Shown here piece by piece: positions 36,144 through 46,258 of a stretch of 64,000 nucleotides of DNA. Position 1 is the stretch's first letter, and each line of letters opens with the position of its first letter. The stretch comes from Citrobacter amalonaticus (GTDB lineage Bacteria > Pseudomonadota > Gammaproteobacteria > Enterobacterales > Enterobacteriaceae), in the NCBI RefSeq assembly GCF_018323885.1, contig NZ_AP024585.1:3038001-3102000 (forward strand), in the 5' to 3' direction. Below the pieces are notes generated by a model that was not told the origin of the DNA, did not search any database, and saw nothing but the letters and a program-made list of their open reading frames with translations. The position numbers were made by a program, and so were the translations under genes.

Positions 36144-37733
36144 ATGACGCAACCTTTGCTCGATATAGACAATCTGACGCTGGGATTTCGTAAGCAGGAA
36201 ACGGTTCGTACGGTAGTTAACGCGGTGTCGTTGCGCGTGGAGGCCGGCGAAACGCTGGCGCTGGTCGGTGAATCCGGTTCCGGCAAGAGTGTTACCGCAC
36301 TGTCGATTCTGCGCCTGTTGCCCACGCCGCCCGCCGTATATCTTAGCGGCGATATCCGTTTTCACGGCGAGTCATTACTCCACGCCAGCGAGCAGACGCT
36401 ACGCGGCGTGCGCGGCAACAAGATCGCCATGATTTTTCAGGAGCCGATGGTGTCGCTGAACCCGCTCCATAACCTCGAAAAACAGCTCTATGAAGTCCTT
36501 TCCCTGCACCGCGGTATGCGCCGGGAGGCGGCACGCGCAGAGATAATAAGCTGCCTCGATCGGGTCGGTATTCGGCAGGCTGCAACCCGGCTGGGCGATT
36601 ATCCGCACCAGCTTTCCGGCGGCGAGCGTCAGAGGGTGATGATTGCGATGGCGCTGTTAACGCGACCCGAATTACTCATCGCCGACGAGCCGACTACCGC
36701 GCTGGATGTCTCGGTACAGGCGCAGATCCTGCAACTGTTGCGCGAACTCCAGCGCGAGCTGAACATGGGGATGCTGTTTATCACCCATAATCTCAGTATT
36801 GTCAGGAAGCTCGCCGACAGCATAGCGGTGATGCAAAACGGGCAATGCGTTGAGCAAAACCGGGCCGCTCCCCTTCTCCACGCGCCCACGCATCCCTATA
36901 CGCAGAAATTGCTCAACAGCGAGCCGACAGGCGACCCCGTACCGCTACCAGCCGGACATTCACCTCTGCTAAAGGTCGAGGATTTGCGCGTCGCCTTCCC
37001 CATTCGCAAAGGGATTCTCAAGCGCGTGGTGGCAAACAATGAGGTGGTGAAAGGCATCAGTTTCAGTCTGCAACCGGGTGAAACGCTGGGGCTGGTTGGT
37101 GAGTCAGGGTCAGGGAAAAGTACCACCGGGCTGGCGCTCCTGCGGCTTATCACCTCTCAGGGCAGCATAGAATTTGACGGCCAACAGTTACAACATCTTA
37201 ACCGCCGACAGTTGTTGCCCGTACGTCATCGTATTCAGGTGGTCTTCCAGGATCCCAACTCCTCGCTGAATCCGCGTCTGAGCGTGTTACAAATCATTGA
37301 AGAGGGACTGCGCGTTCATCAACCATCGCTCTCAGCCGAACAGCGCGAGCAGCAGGTCATGGCGGTGATGGCGGAAGTGGGACTGGATGCCGACACGCGC
37401 CACCGCTATCCGGCGGAGTTTTCCGGCGGTCAGCGCCAGCGGATTGCGATAGCCAGAGCGCTGATCCTGAAGCCGTCATTGATTGTTCTTGATGAACCGA
37501 CATCATCTCTCGACCGGACCGTGCAGGCGCAAATTCTCGCGCTGTTGAAATCGCTACAGCAAAAGCATCGCCTGGCCTATATCTTCATAAGTCACGATCT
37601 GCACGTGGTACGTGCGCTATGCCATCAGGTGATTGTGCTGAAACAGGGAGAGGTTATTGAGCAGGGGCAATGCGAGCGCGTCTTTAGCGCACCGCAACAG
37701 GCGTATACGCGTCAACTTCTCACGCTAAGCTGA
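36144..37733 (+). CDS. yejF: Peptide ABC transporter ATP-binding protein YejF (duplicated ABC)
   Basis: YejF is the ATPase of YejABEF with two full ABC domains in one chain, equivalent to an OppD-OppF fusion. The 529-residue protein has Walker A GESGSGKSVT near 42 and GESGSGKSTT near 320, signatures LSGGERQRVM and FSGGQRQRIA, and Walker B LLIADEPTTA and LIVLDEPTSS. ATG 36144 follows the yejE stop by one base and gives the E. coli length; a frame beginning inside yejE was rejected. Last gene of the operon, convergent with yejG with three bases between stops. Confidence 0.96.
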   Translation: MTQPLLDIDNLTLGFRKQETVRTVVNAVSLRVEAGETLALVGESGSGKSVTALSILRLLPTPPAVYLSGDIRFHGESLLHASEQTLRGVRGNKIAMIFQEPMVSLNPLHNLEKQLYEVLSLHRGMRREAARAEIISCLDRVGIRQAATRLGDYPHQLSGGERQRVMIAMALLTRPELLIADEPTTALDVSVQAQILQLLRELQRELNMGMLFITHNLSIVRKLADSIAVMQNGQCVEQNRAAPLLHAPTHPYTQKLLNSEPTGDPVPLPAGHSPLLKVEDLRVAFPIRKGILKRVVANNEVVKGISFSLQPGETLGLVGESGSGKSTTGLALLRLITSQGSIEFDGQQLQHLNRRQLLPVRHRIQVVFQDPNSSLNPRLSVLQIIEEGLRVHQPSLSAEQREQQVMAVMAEVGLDADTRHRYPAEFSGGQRQRIAIARALILKPSLIVLDEPTSSLDRTVQAQILALLKSLQQKHRLAYIFISHDLHVVRALCHQVIVLKQGEVIEQGQCERVFSAPQQAYTRQLLTLS

Positions 37734-37736
37734 CGC

Positions 37737-38081
37737 TCAAAATGGATTGTTGTTAGAAAACGGTTCGGCAATGGCCACGCCAAAGTTTTTCAGACGACAG
37801 GTCGCGGCAAATTCGTCCTGGCGATTCACAAACAGACACGGTTCGCCTTCACATTCCAGTACGGAACATGGCACTTCGATATCACTGAGCGCCTGACTGA
37901 GTTTATGCATCACCGGCCAGGCGCTATCGCCATCCGGACTCAGCAGTTTAAGCGCCACCAGACTGTTTTCGACGCTTTGGCCATTTTGCGGAATCGGTTC
38001 AACTTTCGAACCTGCGAAACCCGCTGACCAACGATAGTTCTGTGGTAAGCGATGAACGATTGAGAGCTGTAATGTTGTCAC
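37737..38081 (-). CDS. yejG: Conserved protein YejG
   Basis: Function not established; reported links to aminoglycoside sensitivity in E. coli. The 114-residue soluble protein is nearly identical to E. coli YejG from [20 protein letters not shown] to the C-terminus SNNNPF. The start is GTG at 38081 (VTTLQLSIV), as length comparison demands, preceded by GGGGAAAG; an ATG at 38102 would add seven unrelated residues. Monocistronic, downstream of a 342-bp gap. Confidence 0.88.
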   Translation of the reverse strand: MTTLQLSIVHRLPQNYRWSAGFAGSKVEPIPQNGQSVENSLVALKLLSPDGDSAWPVMHKLSQALSDIEVPCSVLECEGEPCLFVNRQDEFAATCRLKNFGVAIAEPFSNNNPF

Positions 38082-38423
38082 TTTCTTTCCCCGGAAGCAC
38101 AATCACTTCACAATTTATTTACATCTATATTAACACATCATTGACAATCCGTCCTTAAACGGATGCATAACGTGGCAATCCTTCTCCCGCGTGGCCAGTA
38201 TGTTGGGTATGGCCTTTATTAAAATAGAGATTTCCAGTCGGGACAGGAGCGCGGGCTATATGTACCCGTTTCTGCGATCTAACTCAACCTTTTTAACTAC
38301 AATGATGTGACTTTTTACATAAATTGATTTTACATAAAATAAACATATATCGGGGGAATGATAGGATTGTCGTTGACATACATCAACAAAGGAAGCCGAA
38401 CGGCTTCCATATTGTGTATTTGA
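38082..38423. other. yejG-bcr intergenic region
   Basis: A 342-bp gap of low GC. It contains the yejG promoter on the minus strand (not resolved), a 10-bp direct repeat TTTACATAAA at 38314-38323 and 38329-38338 with 15-bp spacing, and the bcr stem-loop at 38391-38408. No coding frame is evident. Confidence 0.5.
38391..38408 (-). terminator. Stem-loop after bcr
   Basis: GGAAGCCG, two-base loop, CGGCTTCC, 16 bp past the bcr stop on the minus strand. Only TTTG follows, so termination strength is uncertain. Confidence 0.6.
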
Positions 38424-39614
38424 TCACCGTTTTTTCGGGCGGCTCGCATAGAGATAGAACAAAATTGAACAGCTTGCACAGAAGGCAATAGACCAAATCA
38501 TCGGCCAGGCTGAGTTAAACGTTGCCAGAGAGAGTAACGCGCCAACAAGCGCGCCAATGCCAAAGCGGAAAGTGCCCGCCAGCGATGAGGCCGTTCCCGC
38601 CATGTGTGGGAACTCATCGAGGATCACCGCCATCGCATTGGAAGAGATCATCGACACGCAACCGACAAAGACTGCCACCCCCAGCACCAGCGCCCAGAAA
38701 CCGATGCCAAACAGCGCACTCAGCACCATCCACACCGCCATCGCCAGTTGGATCCACAATCCGGTACGGAACATGTTCAGCGCACCGATCCGGCGTACGA
38801 AGCGACTGTTAAAAATCGTCATAATGAATAAAAAGACGATGTTTAGCGCGAAGTAGTAGCCAAAATCCTGCGGCGATACGTGGTTGATTTCGATATACAC
38901 GAACGGCCCGGCGCTGAGAAAAGAGAACATCCCGGCAAAGCTAAAGCCGCTTGCCAGCATATAGCTCAGCACCCGCTTATGGCGAAACAGCGAGGCAAAG
39001 TTACCTATTGTCGTGCGGATATGGAACGGCTGGCGCTTTTCAACCGGTAACGTCTCTTTAATGAGCGTTGCGATCATGACAGAGGCCAGAACCGCGGCGA
39101 TCGCCAGGATCCAGAAGATAGAGTGCCAGCTCAACCACACCAGCACCCAGCCGCCGATGATTGGTGCCATCAGCGGTGCAATCGTGGTCACCAGCATGAC
39201 GAACGACATCATGCGGGAGAACTCTTCTTTAGGATACATATCGCGCATCAGCGCATTGATCACCACGCTGGCAGCGGCTGCAGCCAGACCGTGGAAGAAT
39301 CGCATCACAATCAGCTGATCGATGGTCTGCGCCAGCGCACAGGCTACGGCGGCGGCAGCGAACACCAGCGTGCCACCGAGGATCACCGGTTTTCGCCCAA
39401 GGCTATCCGCCATCGGCCCATACAATAACTGCCCGACTGCGAAGCCCAGAATATAGGTGCTAAGCGTCATCTGTGCGCTGCCCGCCGGCACGCCAAACTG
39501 CTCGGAGATCACCGGTAGCGCCGGAAGGTACATATCGATCGACAGCGGCATTAACATCGCCAGCAGACCGAGAATAAAAACAATGGCAAAGGACGAGTGC
39601 TGCCGGGTGGTCAC
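38424..39614 (-). CDS. bcr: Bicyclomycin/multidrug efflux protein Bcr
   Basis: Bcr is a DHA1-type MFS drug:proton antiporter; in E. coli it exports bicyclomycin, sulfonamides and cysteine. The 396-residue protein has twelve membrane helices; family motifs include [15 protein letters not shown] in TM1, [16 protein letters not shown] as loop 2-3 motif A, and [16 protein letters not shown] as motif C in TM5. Length equals E. coli. It starts 15 bp after rsuA on the same strand, so rsuA-bcr is likely an operon. Confidence 0.95.
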   Translation of the reverse strand: MTTRQHSSFAIVFILGLLAMLMPLSIDMYLPALPVISEQFGVPAGSAQMTLSTYILGFAVGQLLYGPMADSLGRKPVILGGTLVFAAAAVACALAQTIDQLIVMRFFHGLAAAAASVVINALMRDMYPKEEFSRMMSFVMLVTTIAPLMAPIIGGWVLVWLSWHSIFWILAIAAVLASVMIATLIKETLPVEKRQPFHIRTTIGNFASLFRHKRVLSYMLASGFSFAGMFSFLSAGPFVYIEINHVSPQDFGYYFALNIVFLFIMTIFNSRFVRRIGALNMFRTGLWIQLAMAVWMVLSALFGIGFWALVLGVAVFVGCVSMISSNAMAVILDEFPHMAGTASSLAGTFRFGIGALVGALLSLATFNSAWPMIWSIAFCASCSILFYLYASRPKKR

Positions 39615-39629
39615 AAAAAACTCCTGAAT

Positions 39630-40337
39630 TTAGCTGGACGACATGCCGACGCTGGCAATTTCGGCTTCGGTCAAAGGGCGATACTCACCGGGTTCAAGGT
39701 CAGCATCAAGGGTAATGGCGCCTATCCGCTCGCGGTGCAGTTCTACCACGTGGTTACCCACGGCGGCAAACATCCGTTTCACCTGATGATAGCGTCCTTC
39801 GCTGATAGTCAGACGCACCTGCGTCGGGGTGATAACCTCAAGCACAGCCGGTTTGGTGAGATCTTTTTCATTATGTAACTGCACGCCTTTCGCAAACTGC
39901 GCGGCGGTATCTTCGGCGACGGGCGACTCCAGCGTGACCAGATACGTTTTCTCGCAGTGGTGACGCGGAGAGGTGATGCGGTGCGACCACTGCCCGTCGT
40001 CGGTCATCAGCACCAGACCGGTGGTGTCGATATCCAGGCGACCCGCAGCGTGTAATTTATGCGCGACCGGCTCATCCAGGAAATACAGGATTGTCGGATG
40101 ATCCGGGTCATCCGTCGAACACACATAGCCCTGGGGTTTATTAAGCATAAAGTAACGTGGGCCGTTTTGCTGAACTAGCGTGTTGCCGTCATATGCTACG
40201 TCGTGTTCTGGCAGCAGTTTGAACGCAGTATTCCGGATGATTTCACCATCCACGGTAACACGGCTACCGCGGATTTCACGCCCGGCAATAGCGCGGCTGA
40301 CGCCGAGTTGCTGAGCGATAAATTTATCAAGTCGCAT
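39630..40337 (-). CDS. rsuA: 16S rRNA pseudouridine(516) synthase RsuA
   Basis: RsuA isomerises U516 of 16S rRNA to pseudouridine on the assembling 30S subunit. The 235-residue protein has an N-terminal S4 RNA-binding domain ([20 protein letters not shown]) and a catalytic domain with nucleophile Asp102 in [24 protein letters not shown] and [16 protein letters not shown]. It is four residues longer at the C-terminus than I recall for E. coli (231). It is divergent from radD across 151 bp and precedes bcr. Confidence 0.95.
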   Translation of the reverse strand: MRLDKFIAQQLGVSRAIAGREIRGSRVTVDGEIIRNTAFKLLPEHDVAYDGNTLVQQNGPRYFMLNKPQGYVCSTDDPDHPTILYFLDEPVAHKLHAAGRLDIDTTGLVLMTDDGQWSHRITSPRHHCEKTYLVTLESPVAEDTAAQFAKGVQLHNEKDLTKPAVLEVITPTQVRLTISEGRYHQVKRMFAAVGNHVVELHRERIGAITLDADLEPGEYRPLTEAEIASVGMSSS

Positions 40338-40488
40338 GAGTGTGATTTTGCCTGTAAAAATACGGGAGTCGGGCGCGTCGCCCGAAAAGTGGAGCCGTTA
40401 TCTGCCCAGTATAGCGGGCTAACAACATCCCTCAAGGGAAAACGATTCGTGGCATACTATACCCGAGTTCGTTACGTATTGTGAGACT

Positions 40489-42249
40489 ATGATTTTTACA
40501 CTTCGCCCCTACCAGCAAGAAGCCGTGGATGCCACGCTCAACCATTTCCGTCGCCATCACACGCCTGCGGTGATTGTTCTGCCCACTGGCGCCGGTAAAA
40601 GCCTGGTGATTGCTGAACTGGCGCGCGTCGCCAGAGGGCGCGTGCTGGTTCTGGCGCATGTGAAAGAGCTGGTGGCGCAAAACCATGCCAAATACTGCGC
40701 ACTGGGGCTGGAAGCCGATATTTTTGCCGCCGGACTTAAACGTAAAGAGAGCCACGGTAAAGTGGTGTTCGGCAGCGTTCAGTCCGTGGCTCGCAATCTG
40801 GACGCCTTCCAGAGCGAGTTTTCGCTGCTGATTGTTGATGAATGCCATCGTATCGGCGATGACGAAGAGAGCCAGTATCAGCAGATACTCACCCATCTGA
40901 GCAACGCCAATCCCCACATTCGCCTGCTGGGGCTGACCGCCACCCCTTTTCGTCTGGGCAAAGGCTGGATCTATCATTTTCACTACCACGGTATGGTGCG
41001 CGGCGACGACAAGGCGCTGTTTCGCGACTGCATTTACGAACTGCCGCTGCGCTACATGATTAAGCACGGCTATCTTACGCCGCCGGAACGCCTCGACATG
41101 CCGGTGGTGCAGTACGATTTCAGCCGCCTGCAGGCGCAAAGCAACGGTCTGTTTAGCGAAGCCGATCTGAATCGTGAGCTGAAAAAGCAGCAGCGTATCA
41201 CACCGCATATCATCAGCCAGATTATTGAATTCGCCCAGACCCGCAAAGGGGTGATGATTTTTGCCGCCACCGTCGAGCATGCCAAAGAGATTGCCGGACT
41301 GCTGCCGAAAGCGGATTCCGCGCTGATTACCGGCGACACGCCGGGTCCTGAACGTGATGAGCTGATAGACGCGTTTAAGGCTCAGCGTTTTCGTTATCTG
41401 GTCAACGTCTCCGTCTTAACCACGGGCTTCGATGCCCCGCACGTCGATCTCATTGCCATTCTGCGCCCCACCGAGTCAGTCAGTCTGTACCAACAAATTG
41501 TGGGTCGCGGCCTGCGTCTCGCACCGGGAAAAACGGACTGTTTGATTCTGGATTACGCCGGTAATCCGCACGATCTCTATTCTCCGGAGGTGGGGAGCCC
41601 GAAAGGCAAAAGTGATAACGTGCCGGTCCAGGTCTTCTGCCCGGCCTGCGGTTTCGCAAATACCTTCTGGGGCAAAACCACCGCTGACGGTACGCTGCTC
41701 GAACATTTTGGCCGCCGCTGTCAGGGTTGGTTTGAAGATGATGAAGGGCATCGCGAGCAGTGCGATTTTCGCTTCCGCTTTAAAAATTGCCCGCAGTGCA
41801 ACACCGAAAACGACATTGCCGCTCGCCGCTGTCGGGAATGCGATACGCTCCTTGTCGATCCCGACGACATGCTGAAAGCAGCGTTGAAACTGAAAGACGC
41901 GCTGGTGCTCCGCTGTAGCGGCATGACGTTGCAGCACGGCCATGACGAGAAAGGCGAATGGCTGAAAATCACCTACTATGACGAAGATGGCGCGGACGTT
42001 AGCGAGCGCTTTCGCCTGCAAACCCCTGCCCAACGTACGGCATTTGAACAACTGTTTATCCGCCCGCATACCCGCACGCCAGGTGTGCCGCTACGCTGGA
42101 TCACCGCGGCGGATATCCTCGCGCAACAACCCTTGTTACGCCATCCCGACTTTGTGGTGGCGCGGATGAAAGGCCAGTACTGGCAGGTGCGGGAAAAGGT
42201 ATTCGATTACGAGGGGCGTTTCCGTCGGGCACATGAATTACGCGGTTAA
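40489..42249 (+). CDS. radD: DNA repair helicase-like protein RadD (YejH)
   Basis: RadD is an SF2 ATPase that takes part in double-strand-break repair and interacts with SSB and RecA in E. coli. The 586-residue protein has motif [14 protein letters not shown], motif [12 protein letters not shown] (DECH), motif [12 protein letters not shown], motif [11 protein letters not shown] and motif [11 protein letters not shown]. After the helicase core come zinc-ligand cysteines CPACGF and CPQCNT, CRECD, then a C-terminal domain. Length matches E. coli. Monocistronic, divergent from rsuA. Confidence 0.95.
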   Translation: MIFTLRPYQQEAVDATLNHFRRHHTPAVIVLPTGAGKSLVIAELARVARGRVLVLAHVKELVAQNHAKYCALGLEADIFAAGLKRKESHGKVVFGSVQSVARNLDAFQSEFSLLIVDECHRIGDDEESQYQQILTHLSNANPHIRLLGLTATPFRLGKGWIYHFHYHGMVRGDDKALFRDCIYELPLRYMIKHGYLTPPERLDMPVVQYDFSRLQAQSNGLFSEADLNRELKKQQRITPHIISQIIEFAQTRKGVMIFAATVEHAKEIAGLLPKADSALITGDTPGPERDELIDAFKAQRFRYLVNVSVLTTGFDAPHVDLIAILRPTESVSLYQQIVGRGLRLAPGKTDCLILDYAGNPHDLYSPEVGSPKGKSDNVPVQVFCPACGFANTFWGKTTADGTLLEHFGRRCQGWFEDDEGHREQCDFRFRFKNCPQCNTENDIAARRCRECDTLLVDPDDMLKAALKLKDALVLRCSGMTLQHGHDEKGEWLKITYYDEDGADVSERFRLQTPAQRTAFEQLFIRPHTRTPGVPLRWITAADILAQQPLLRHPDFVVARMKGQYWQVREKVFDYEGRFRRAHELRG

Positions 42250-42261
42250 TCGTACTTTTGA

Positions 42262-42290
42262 TTGATGTAACGGGCGTTTGAGGATAGAAT
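42262..42290 (+). promoter_or_regulatory. rplY promoter
   Basis: TTGATG (42262-42267), 17-base spacer and TAGAAT (42285-42290) form a good sigma-70 promoter. Transcription would start near 42297, leaving a leader of about 75 nt. Autogenous control of rplY by L25 through this leader has been reported in E. coli relatives. Confidence 0.7.
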
Positions 42291-42373
42291 CTCGCCCGCT
42301 TTTGCATACGCAAAGCAGATCACTTACCTGTTGCTGGGTCGCCTGTAGCAGGAATTATTAAAGAGAGATTTAA

Positions 42374-42658
42374 ATGTTTACTATCAACGCTGAAGTACGT
42401 AAAGAGCAGGGTAAGGGTGCGAGCCGCCGCCTGCGTGCCGCTAACAAGTTCCCGGCAATCATCTACGGTGGCAAAGAAGCCCCGATTGCTATCGAACTGG
42501 ACCACGATTCCATCATGAACATGCAAGCTAAAGAAGGTTTCTATAGCGACGTTCTGACCATCGTTGTTGACGGTAAAGAAGTAAAAGTTAAAGCTCAGGC
42601 TGTACAGCGTCACGCGTTCAAGCCAAAGCTGACTCACATCGACTTCGTTCGCGCGTAA
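42374..42658 (+). CDS. rplY: 50S ribosomal protein L25
   Basis: L25 binds 5S rRNA in the central protuberance of the large subunit. The 94-residue protein is the short, single-domain enteric form, starting [20 protein letters not shown] and ending [12 protein letters not shown]. Codon choice is biased to highly expressed codons (AAC, GGT, GTT, CGT), unlike its neighbours. An AAAGAGAG ribosome site precedes it; it has its own promoter and terminator. Confidence 0.98.
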   Translation: MFTINAEVRKEQGKGASRRLRAANKFPAIIYGGKEAPIAIELDHDSIMNMQAKEGFYSDVLTIVVDGKEVKVKAQAVQRHAFKPKLTHIDFVRA

Positions 42659-42675
42659 TCGCCAACAAGTTGAAG

Positions 42676-42702
42676 AAAACCCCGCTCCGGCGGGGTTTTT
42701 TT
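42676..42702. terminator. Terminator between rplY and yejK
   Basis: AACCCCGC, loop TCCG, GCGGGGTT plus T-run on the plus strand and A-run on the left: intrinsic terminator for rplY that may also serve the convergent yejK. Confidence 0.93.
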
Positions 42703-42709
42703 ATGGCTT

Positions 42710-43717
42710 TTAATTACCGCCAGACGTACGGCGCTGAAGCTGATCGCGCAGGTTCGGCGGCGTGCCTTTAATGGTCAACGTATCCGTTGCCGGATCCCAG
42801 AAAATACGCTCGCCCAGTAGCATCGCGTCAAAGTTAATGGTTAACCCACCGCCGCTGCCGGCATATTTGGTCAGTTGGCGCAGCGTGCTGCGATCGGCCG
42901 GGAAGCTCTCTTCCAGCTCATAGCCCTTCTCTGCCGTAAACTCGCTAAAACTCACTTCACTGACGCCAGAAAGTTCTTTTGACAGCGACTCCAGCTCAAT
43001 TTCCTCACCGGCCTGAAGCTGCTCGTTGCAGTAGCTGTACACCTGCTGGCGCACGTTTTGGCGCTCAGCTTTATCCAGTTGCGCTTCAGCGGTGAAGTCA
43101 TCGACCGCCTGCAGCAGTCCACGGTTTTGCGCCTTGGCGTTGAGACCTTCGCTGGCTCCGAGGAAATCCATAAAGAAGTCAGCCACTTTTCGCCCTACCC
43201 GCCCCTTCAGGAAGGTCAGATAGCGGGTGGATTCCGGATTGGTTTCCCACTCGGTCAGATCGATACGCGCGACGATATCCGCATGGTTGATATCCAGATA
43301 GTGCGTCGGGTTGATATCCAGATTCTCATTGACGCGCATGCTGCTTAAGTTGTTCAGCACCGCCACCAGTAAATACTCTACCGCCAGATAGCGATAATGA
43401 CAGAACAGCACAATGCCGCCGTCAGCAAACGGGTATTTGGCGAGCTCGTCACGTAAACGTCCGGTCGCCGCACGGCTAAAGGCGAGAAAATCTTCCTCAC
43501 CCTGGCGCTGTAAGCGCAGCGCTTGCGCCAGTTCGCTCTCTTCGCTGAACAGACCATACGCTTTGTTTTTCGCGCTATAGACCCGATGCAGTTCAGCCAT
43601 CATATCGACAACGGTGTTTGTCGGTTCCAGTAATGAATCGCGCAGGACCAGCTCAAGGTTTTGCTCATCACGCTTGATAAGCTGGTGCAGGGCAATCTGG
43701 TTGATATCCAGACTCAT
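42710..43717 (-). CDS. yejK: Nucleoid-associated protein YejK (NdpA)
   Basis: YejK associates with the nucleoid and has been reported to interact with type II topoisomerases (gyrase, topo IV). The 335-residue protein, E. coli length, starts [20 protein letters not shown] and has the NA37 family core ([34 protein letters not shown]) and a C-terminal tail rich in Arg. AAGGAG precedes the ATG at 43717. It is divergent from the small gene yejL across 180 bp. Confidence 0.95.
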   Translation of the reverse strand: MSLDINQIALHQLIKRDEQNLELVLRDSLLEPTNTVVDMMAELHRVYSAKNKAYGLFSEESELAQALRLQRQGEEDFLAFSRAATGRLRDELAKYPFADGGIVLFCHYRYLAVEYLLVAVLNNLSSMRVNENLDINPTHYLDINHADIVARIDLTEWETNPESTRYLTFLKGRVGRKVADFFMDFLGASEGLNAKAQNRGLLQAVDDFTAEAQLDKAERQNVRQQVYSYCNEQLQAGEEIELESLSKELSGVSEVSFSEFTAEKGYELEESFPADRSTLRQLTKYAGSGGGLTINFDAMLLGERIFWDPATDTLTIKGTPPNLRDQLQRRTSGGN

Positions 43718-43897
43718 GATAAACTCTCCTTAAAGACCGGGCGGTATTCAACCACCACCGGCGAGGCGACGCAACAGAAGATGCAGCGCCGTTTTGCCTG
43801 TCGCACGGTAGCGCGAATTATTGAGGATAAAAAAGCGGAAAAAAAACTGTTGCTACGGTAATATGTTGCCCTTTCATGAATAAACTGATGTCGATTT

Positions 43898-44125
43898 ATG
43901 CCACAAATCTCCCGCTATAGTGACGAACACGTTGAACAACTGCTCACCGAGATGCTCAACGTACTGGAAAAACATAAGGCACCGACTGATCTTTCCCTGA
44001 TGGTGCTGGGAAACATGGTCACCAACCTTATTAATACCAGCATTGCCCCGGCTCAGCGCCAGGCGATTGCGAACTCTTTTGCCCGCGCATTGCAGTCCTC
44101 GGTTAACGACGACAAAGCGCACTAA
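43898..44125 (+). CDS. yejL: UPF0352 protein YejL
   Basis: Small conserved protein of unknown function, 75 residues as in E. coli. It is all-helical in appearance ([32 protein letters not shown] segment [15 protein letters not shown]) without membrane segments or cysteines. It lies 31 bp upstream of yejM on the same strand and is presumably co-transcribed; across enteric bacteria the two stay together, which hints at, but does not prove, a link to envelope control. Confidence 0.92.
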   Translation: MPQISRYSDEHVEQLLTEMLNVLEKHKAPTDLSLMVLGNMVTNLINTSIAPAQRQAIANSFARALQSSVNDDKAH

Positions 44126-44156
44126 AAGCCGATTTTGGGGAAACGAACGACACGTT

Positions 44157-45917
44157 ATGGTAACTCATCGTCAGCGCTACCGTGAAAAAGTCTCCCAGAT
44201 GGTTAGTTGGGGGCACTGGTTTGCACTGTTCAACATTCTGCTGGCTATCGTGCTCGGCAGCCGTTACCTGTTTGTCGCCGACTGGCCGACAACGCTGGCC
44301 GGTCGCGTTTACTCTTATCTGAGTATCGTCGGCCATTTCAGCTTTCTGGTGTTTGCCACCTATCTGCTGATTCTGTTCCCGCTGACGTTCATTGTGATGT
44401 CCCAGAGGCTGATGCGTTTCCTGTCAGCCATTCTGGCGACGGCCGGAATGACGCTTCTGCTGATCGACAGCGAAGTGTTTACCCGTTTCCACCTGCATCT
44501 TAATCCCATCGTCTGGGAACTGGTGATTAACCCCGACCAAAATGAAATGGCGCGCGACTGGCAGCTGATGTTTATCAGCGTGCCGGTTATCTTATTGATT
44601 GAAATGCTGTTTGCGACCTGGAGCTGGCAAAAACTGCGCAGCCTGACGCGTCGTCGTCACTTCGCCAAGCCGCTGGCCGCCTTCTTCTTTGTGTCATTTA
44701 TTGCTTCACATGTGGTCTATATCTGGGCGGATGCCAATTTCTATCGTCCGATCACCATGCAGCGCGCCAATCTGCCGCTCTCCTATCCGATGACCGCGCG
44801 CCGGTTTCTGGAAAAACATGGCCTGCTGGATGCGCAGGAGTATCAGCGCCGTCTGGTCGAACAGGGGAATCCGGAAGCGGTGTCCGTGCAGTACCCACTA
44901 AGCGAATTACGCTATCGCGATATGGGAACCGGGCAAAATGTCCTGCTGATCACGGTCGATGGCCTGAACTATTCGCGCTATGAAAAGCAGATGCCGGCAC
45001 TTGCCGAATTTGCCGGGCAAAACATTGCCTTCACGCGCCACATGAGTTCCGGCAACACCACCGATAACGGTATTTTTGGCCTGTTTTACGGCGTGTCGCC
45101 GAGCTATATGGACGGTATTCTGTCCACCCGAACGCCGGCTGCGCTGATTTCGGCTCTGAATCAGCAAGGCTATCAGCTGGGACTGTTCTCTTCCGACGGC
45201 TTTACCAGCCCGCTCTACCGCCAGGCGTTACTGTCTGATTTCTCGATGCCAAGCGTACAGACGCAGTCTGACGAACAGACCGCCAGCCAGTGGATCAACT
45301 GGCTGGGGCGTTACGCGCAGGAAGACAACCGCTGGTTCTCGTGGGTTTCGTTTAACGGCACCAACGTTGACGACAGCAACCAGTCTAACTTCGTTCGCCG
45401 CTACGCTCGCGCGGCGGGAGATGTTGATAAGCAGATCAACCGTGTGCTCGGCGCGCTGCGTGAGTCCGGTAAACTGGATAACACGGTGGTGATAATCACC
45501 GCCGGTCGCGGCGTCGCGTTGAGCGATGAAGAGAAAAACTTCGCCTGGTCGCGCGGTCACCTGCAGGTTCCGCTCATTATTCACTGGCCGGGGACTCCCG
45601 CACAGCGGATCAACAGCCTGACCGATCACACAGACGTCATGACCACGTTGATGCAGCGTCTGCTCCACGTCAGCACGCCTGCTAATGAATATTCGCAGGG
45701 GCAGGATCTGTTCAATGCCAATCGTCGTCACTACTGGGTAACGGCGGCCGATCTCAGTACGCTGGCAATCACCACGCCGGAAATGACGCTGGTGCTGAAC
45801 AACAACGGCAAGTACCAGACATACGATTTACGCGGCGAGAAGATTAAAGATCAGAAGCCACAGTTGAGTCTGTTATTACAGGTGCTGACAGACGAGAAGC
45901 GTTTTATCGCTAACTGA
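44157..45917 (+). CDS. yejM: Inner-membrane LPS/cardiolipin regulator YejM (PbgA/LapC)
   Basis: YejM senses periplasmic-leaflet LPS and restrains LapB-FtsH proteolysis of LpxC, so it sets LPS synthesis; it was first described as a cardiolipin transporter. The 586-residue protein has five N-terminal membrane helices (to about residue 190), a basic linker TRRRHFAKP, and a periplasmic sulfatase-like domain (LLITVDGLNYSRYEKQM; MSSGNTTDNGIFGLFYG; HTDVMTTLMQRLLHV). The catalytic nucleophile of true sulfatases/phosphoethanolamine transferases is replaced in this family. ATG 44157 was chosen over an in-frame upstream ATG inside yejL. Confidence 0.96.
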   Translation: MVTHRQRYREKVSQMVSWGHWFALFNILLAIVLGSRYLFVADWPTTLAGRVYSYLSIVGHFSFLVFATYLLILFPLTFIVMSQRLMRFLSAILATAGMTLLLIDSEVFTRFHLHLNPIVWELVINPDQNEMARDWQLMFISVPVILLIEMLFATWSWQKLRSLTRRRHFAKPLAAFFFVSFIASHVVYIWADANFYRPITMQRANLPLSYPMTARRFLEKHGLLDAQEYQRRLVEQGNPEAVSVQYPLSELRYRDMGTGQNVLLITVDGLNYSRYEKQMPALAEFAGQNIAFTRHMSSGNTTDNGIFGLFYGVSPSYMDGILSTRTPAALISALNQQGYQLGLFSSDGFTSPLYRQALLSDFSMPSVQTQSDEQTASQWINWLGRYAQEDNRWFSWVSFNGTNVDDSNQSNFVRRYARAAGDVDKQINRVLGALRESGKLDNTVVIITAGRGVALSDEEKNFAWSRGHLQVPLIIHWPGTPAQRINSLTDHTDVMTTLMQRLLHVSTPANEYSQGQDLFNANRRHYWVTAADLSTLAITTPEMTLVLNNNGKYQTYDLRGEKIKDQKPQLSLLLQVLTDEKRFIAN

Positions 45918-45948
45918 TTTATTATTAATCAGTTAGCTGGATGTCCCC

Positions 45949-45976
45949 TTGCATTCGGTACGGAAAGCGGTAGTAT
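45949..45976 (+). promoter_or_regulatory. Promoter of tRNA-Pro
   Basis: TTGCAT (45949-45954), 16-base spacer, TAGTAT (45971-45976), 14 bp before the mature tRNA 5' end. Confidence 0.65.
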
Positions 45977-45990
45977 TAGCTCCCACGAGT

Positions 45991-46067
45991 CGGCACGTAG
46001 CGCAGCCTGGTAGCGCACCGTCATGGGGTGTCGGGGGTCGGAGGTTCAAATCCTCTCGTGCCGACCA
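45991..46067 (+). tRNA. proL: tRNA-Pro (anticodon GGG)
   Basis: A 77-base tRNA with encoded CCA. Acceptor stem CGGCACG/CGTGCCG, D arm GCGCAGCCTGGTAGCGC, anticodon loop ATGGGGT giving GGG (46025-46027) after U33, T arm GAGGTTCAAATCCTC. The first base is C, usual for bacterial tRNA-Pro. The anticodon stem (46018-46022 with 46030-46034) contains a U-U opposition at its fourth pair. It decodes CCC and, by wobble, CCU. Confidence 0.98.
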
Positions 46068-46081
46068 AAATACTCCTTAAG

Positions 46082-46109
46082 AACCAGCCCTGATGGGCTG
46101 GTTTTTTTA
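46082..46109 (+). terminator. Terminator of tRNA-Pro
   Basis: AACCAGCCC, loop TGAT, GGGCTGGTT, then seven T, 15 bases after the tRNA CCA end. Confidence 0.94.
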
Positions 46110-46258
46110 TGCTCCTGAATATCCTTTCATCTTTCAGGTTTTACTTCTTACCCATGCGTAATCTGGGGTAATATTTCTCCCTCTTATCGATGCGGTGAAT
46201 CTGGACGATTCGCGATCGAATAACAATAATGATTCTAATAAAATCTCGGGAGATAACT

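Noticed and set aside
38141..38169. Plus-strand promoter TTGACA with TGCATA in the yejG-bcr gap
   Set aside because: The -10 matches poorly and no plus-strand gene or RNA structure follows.
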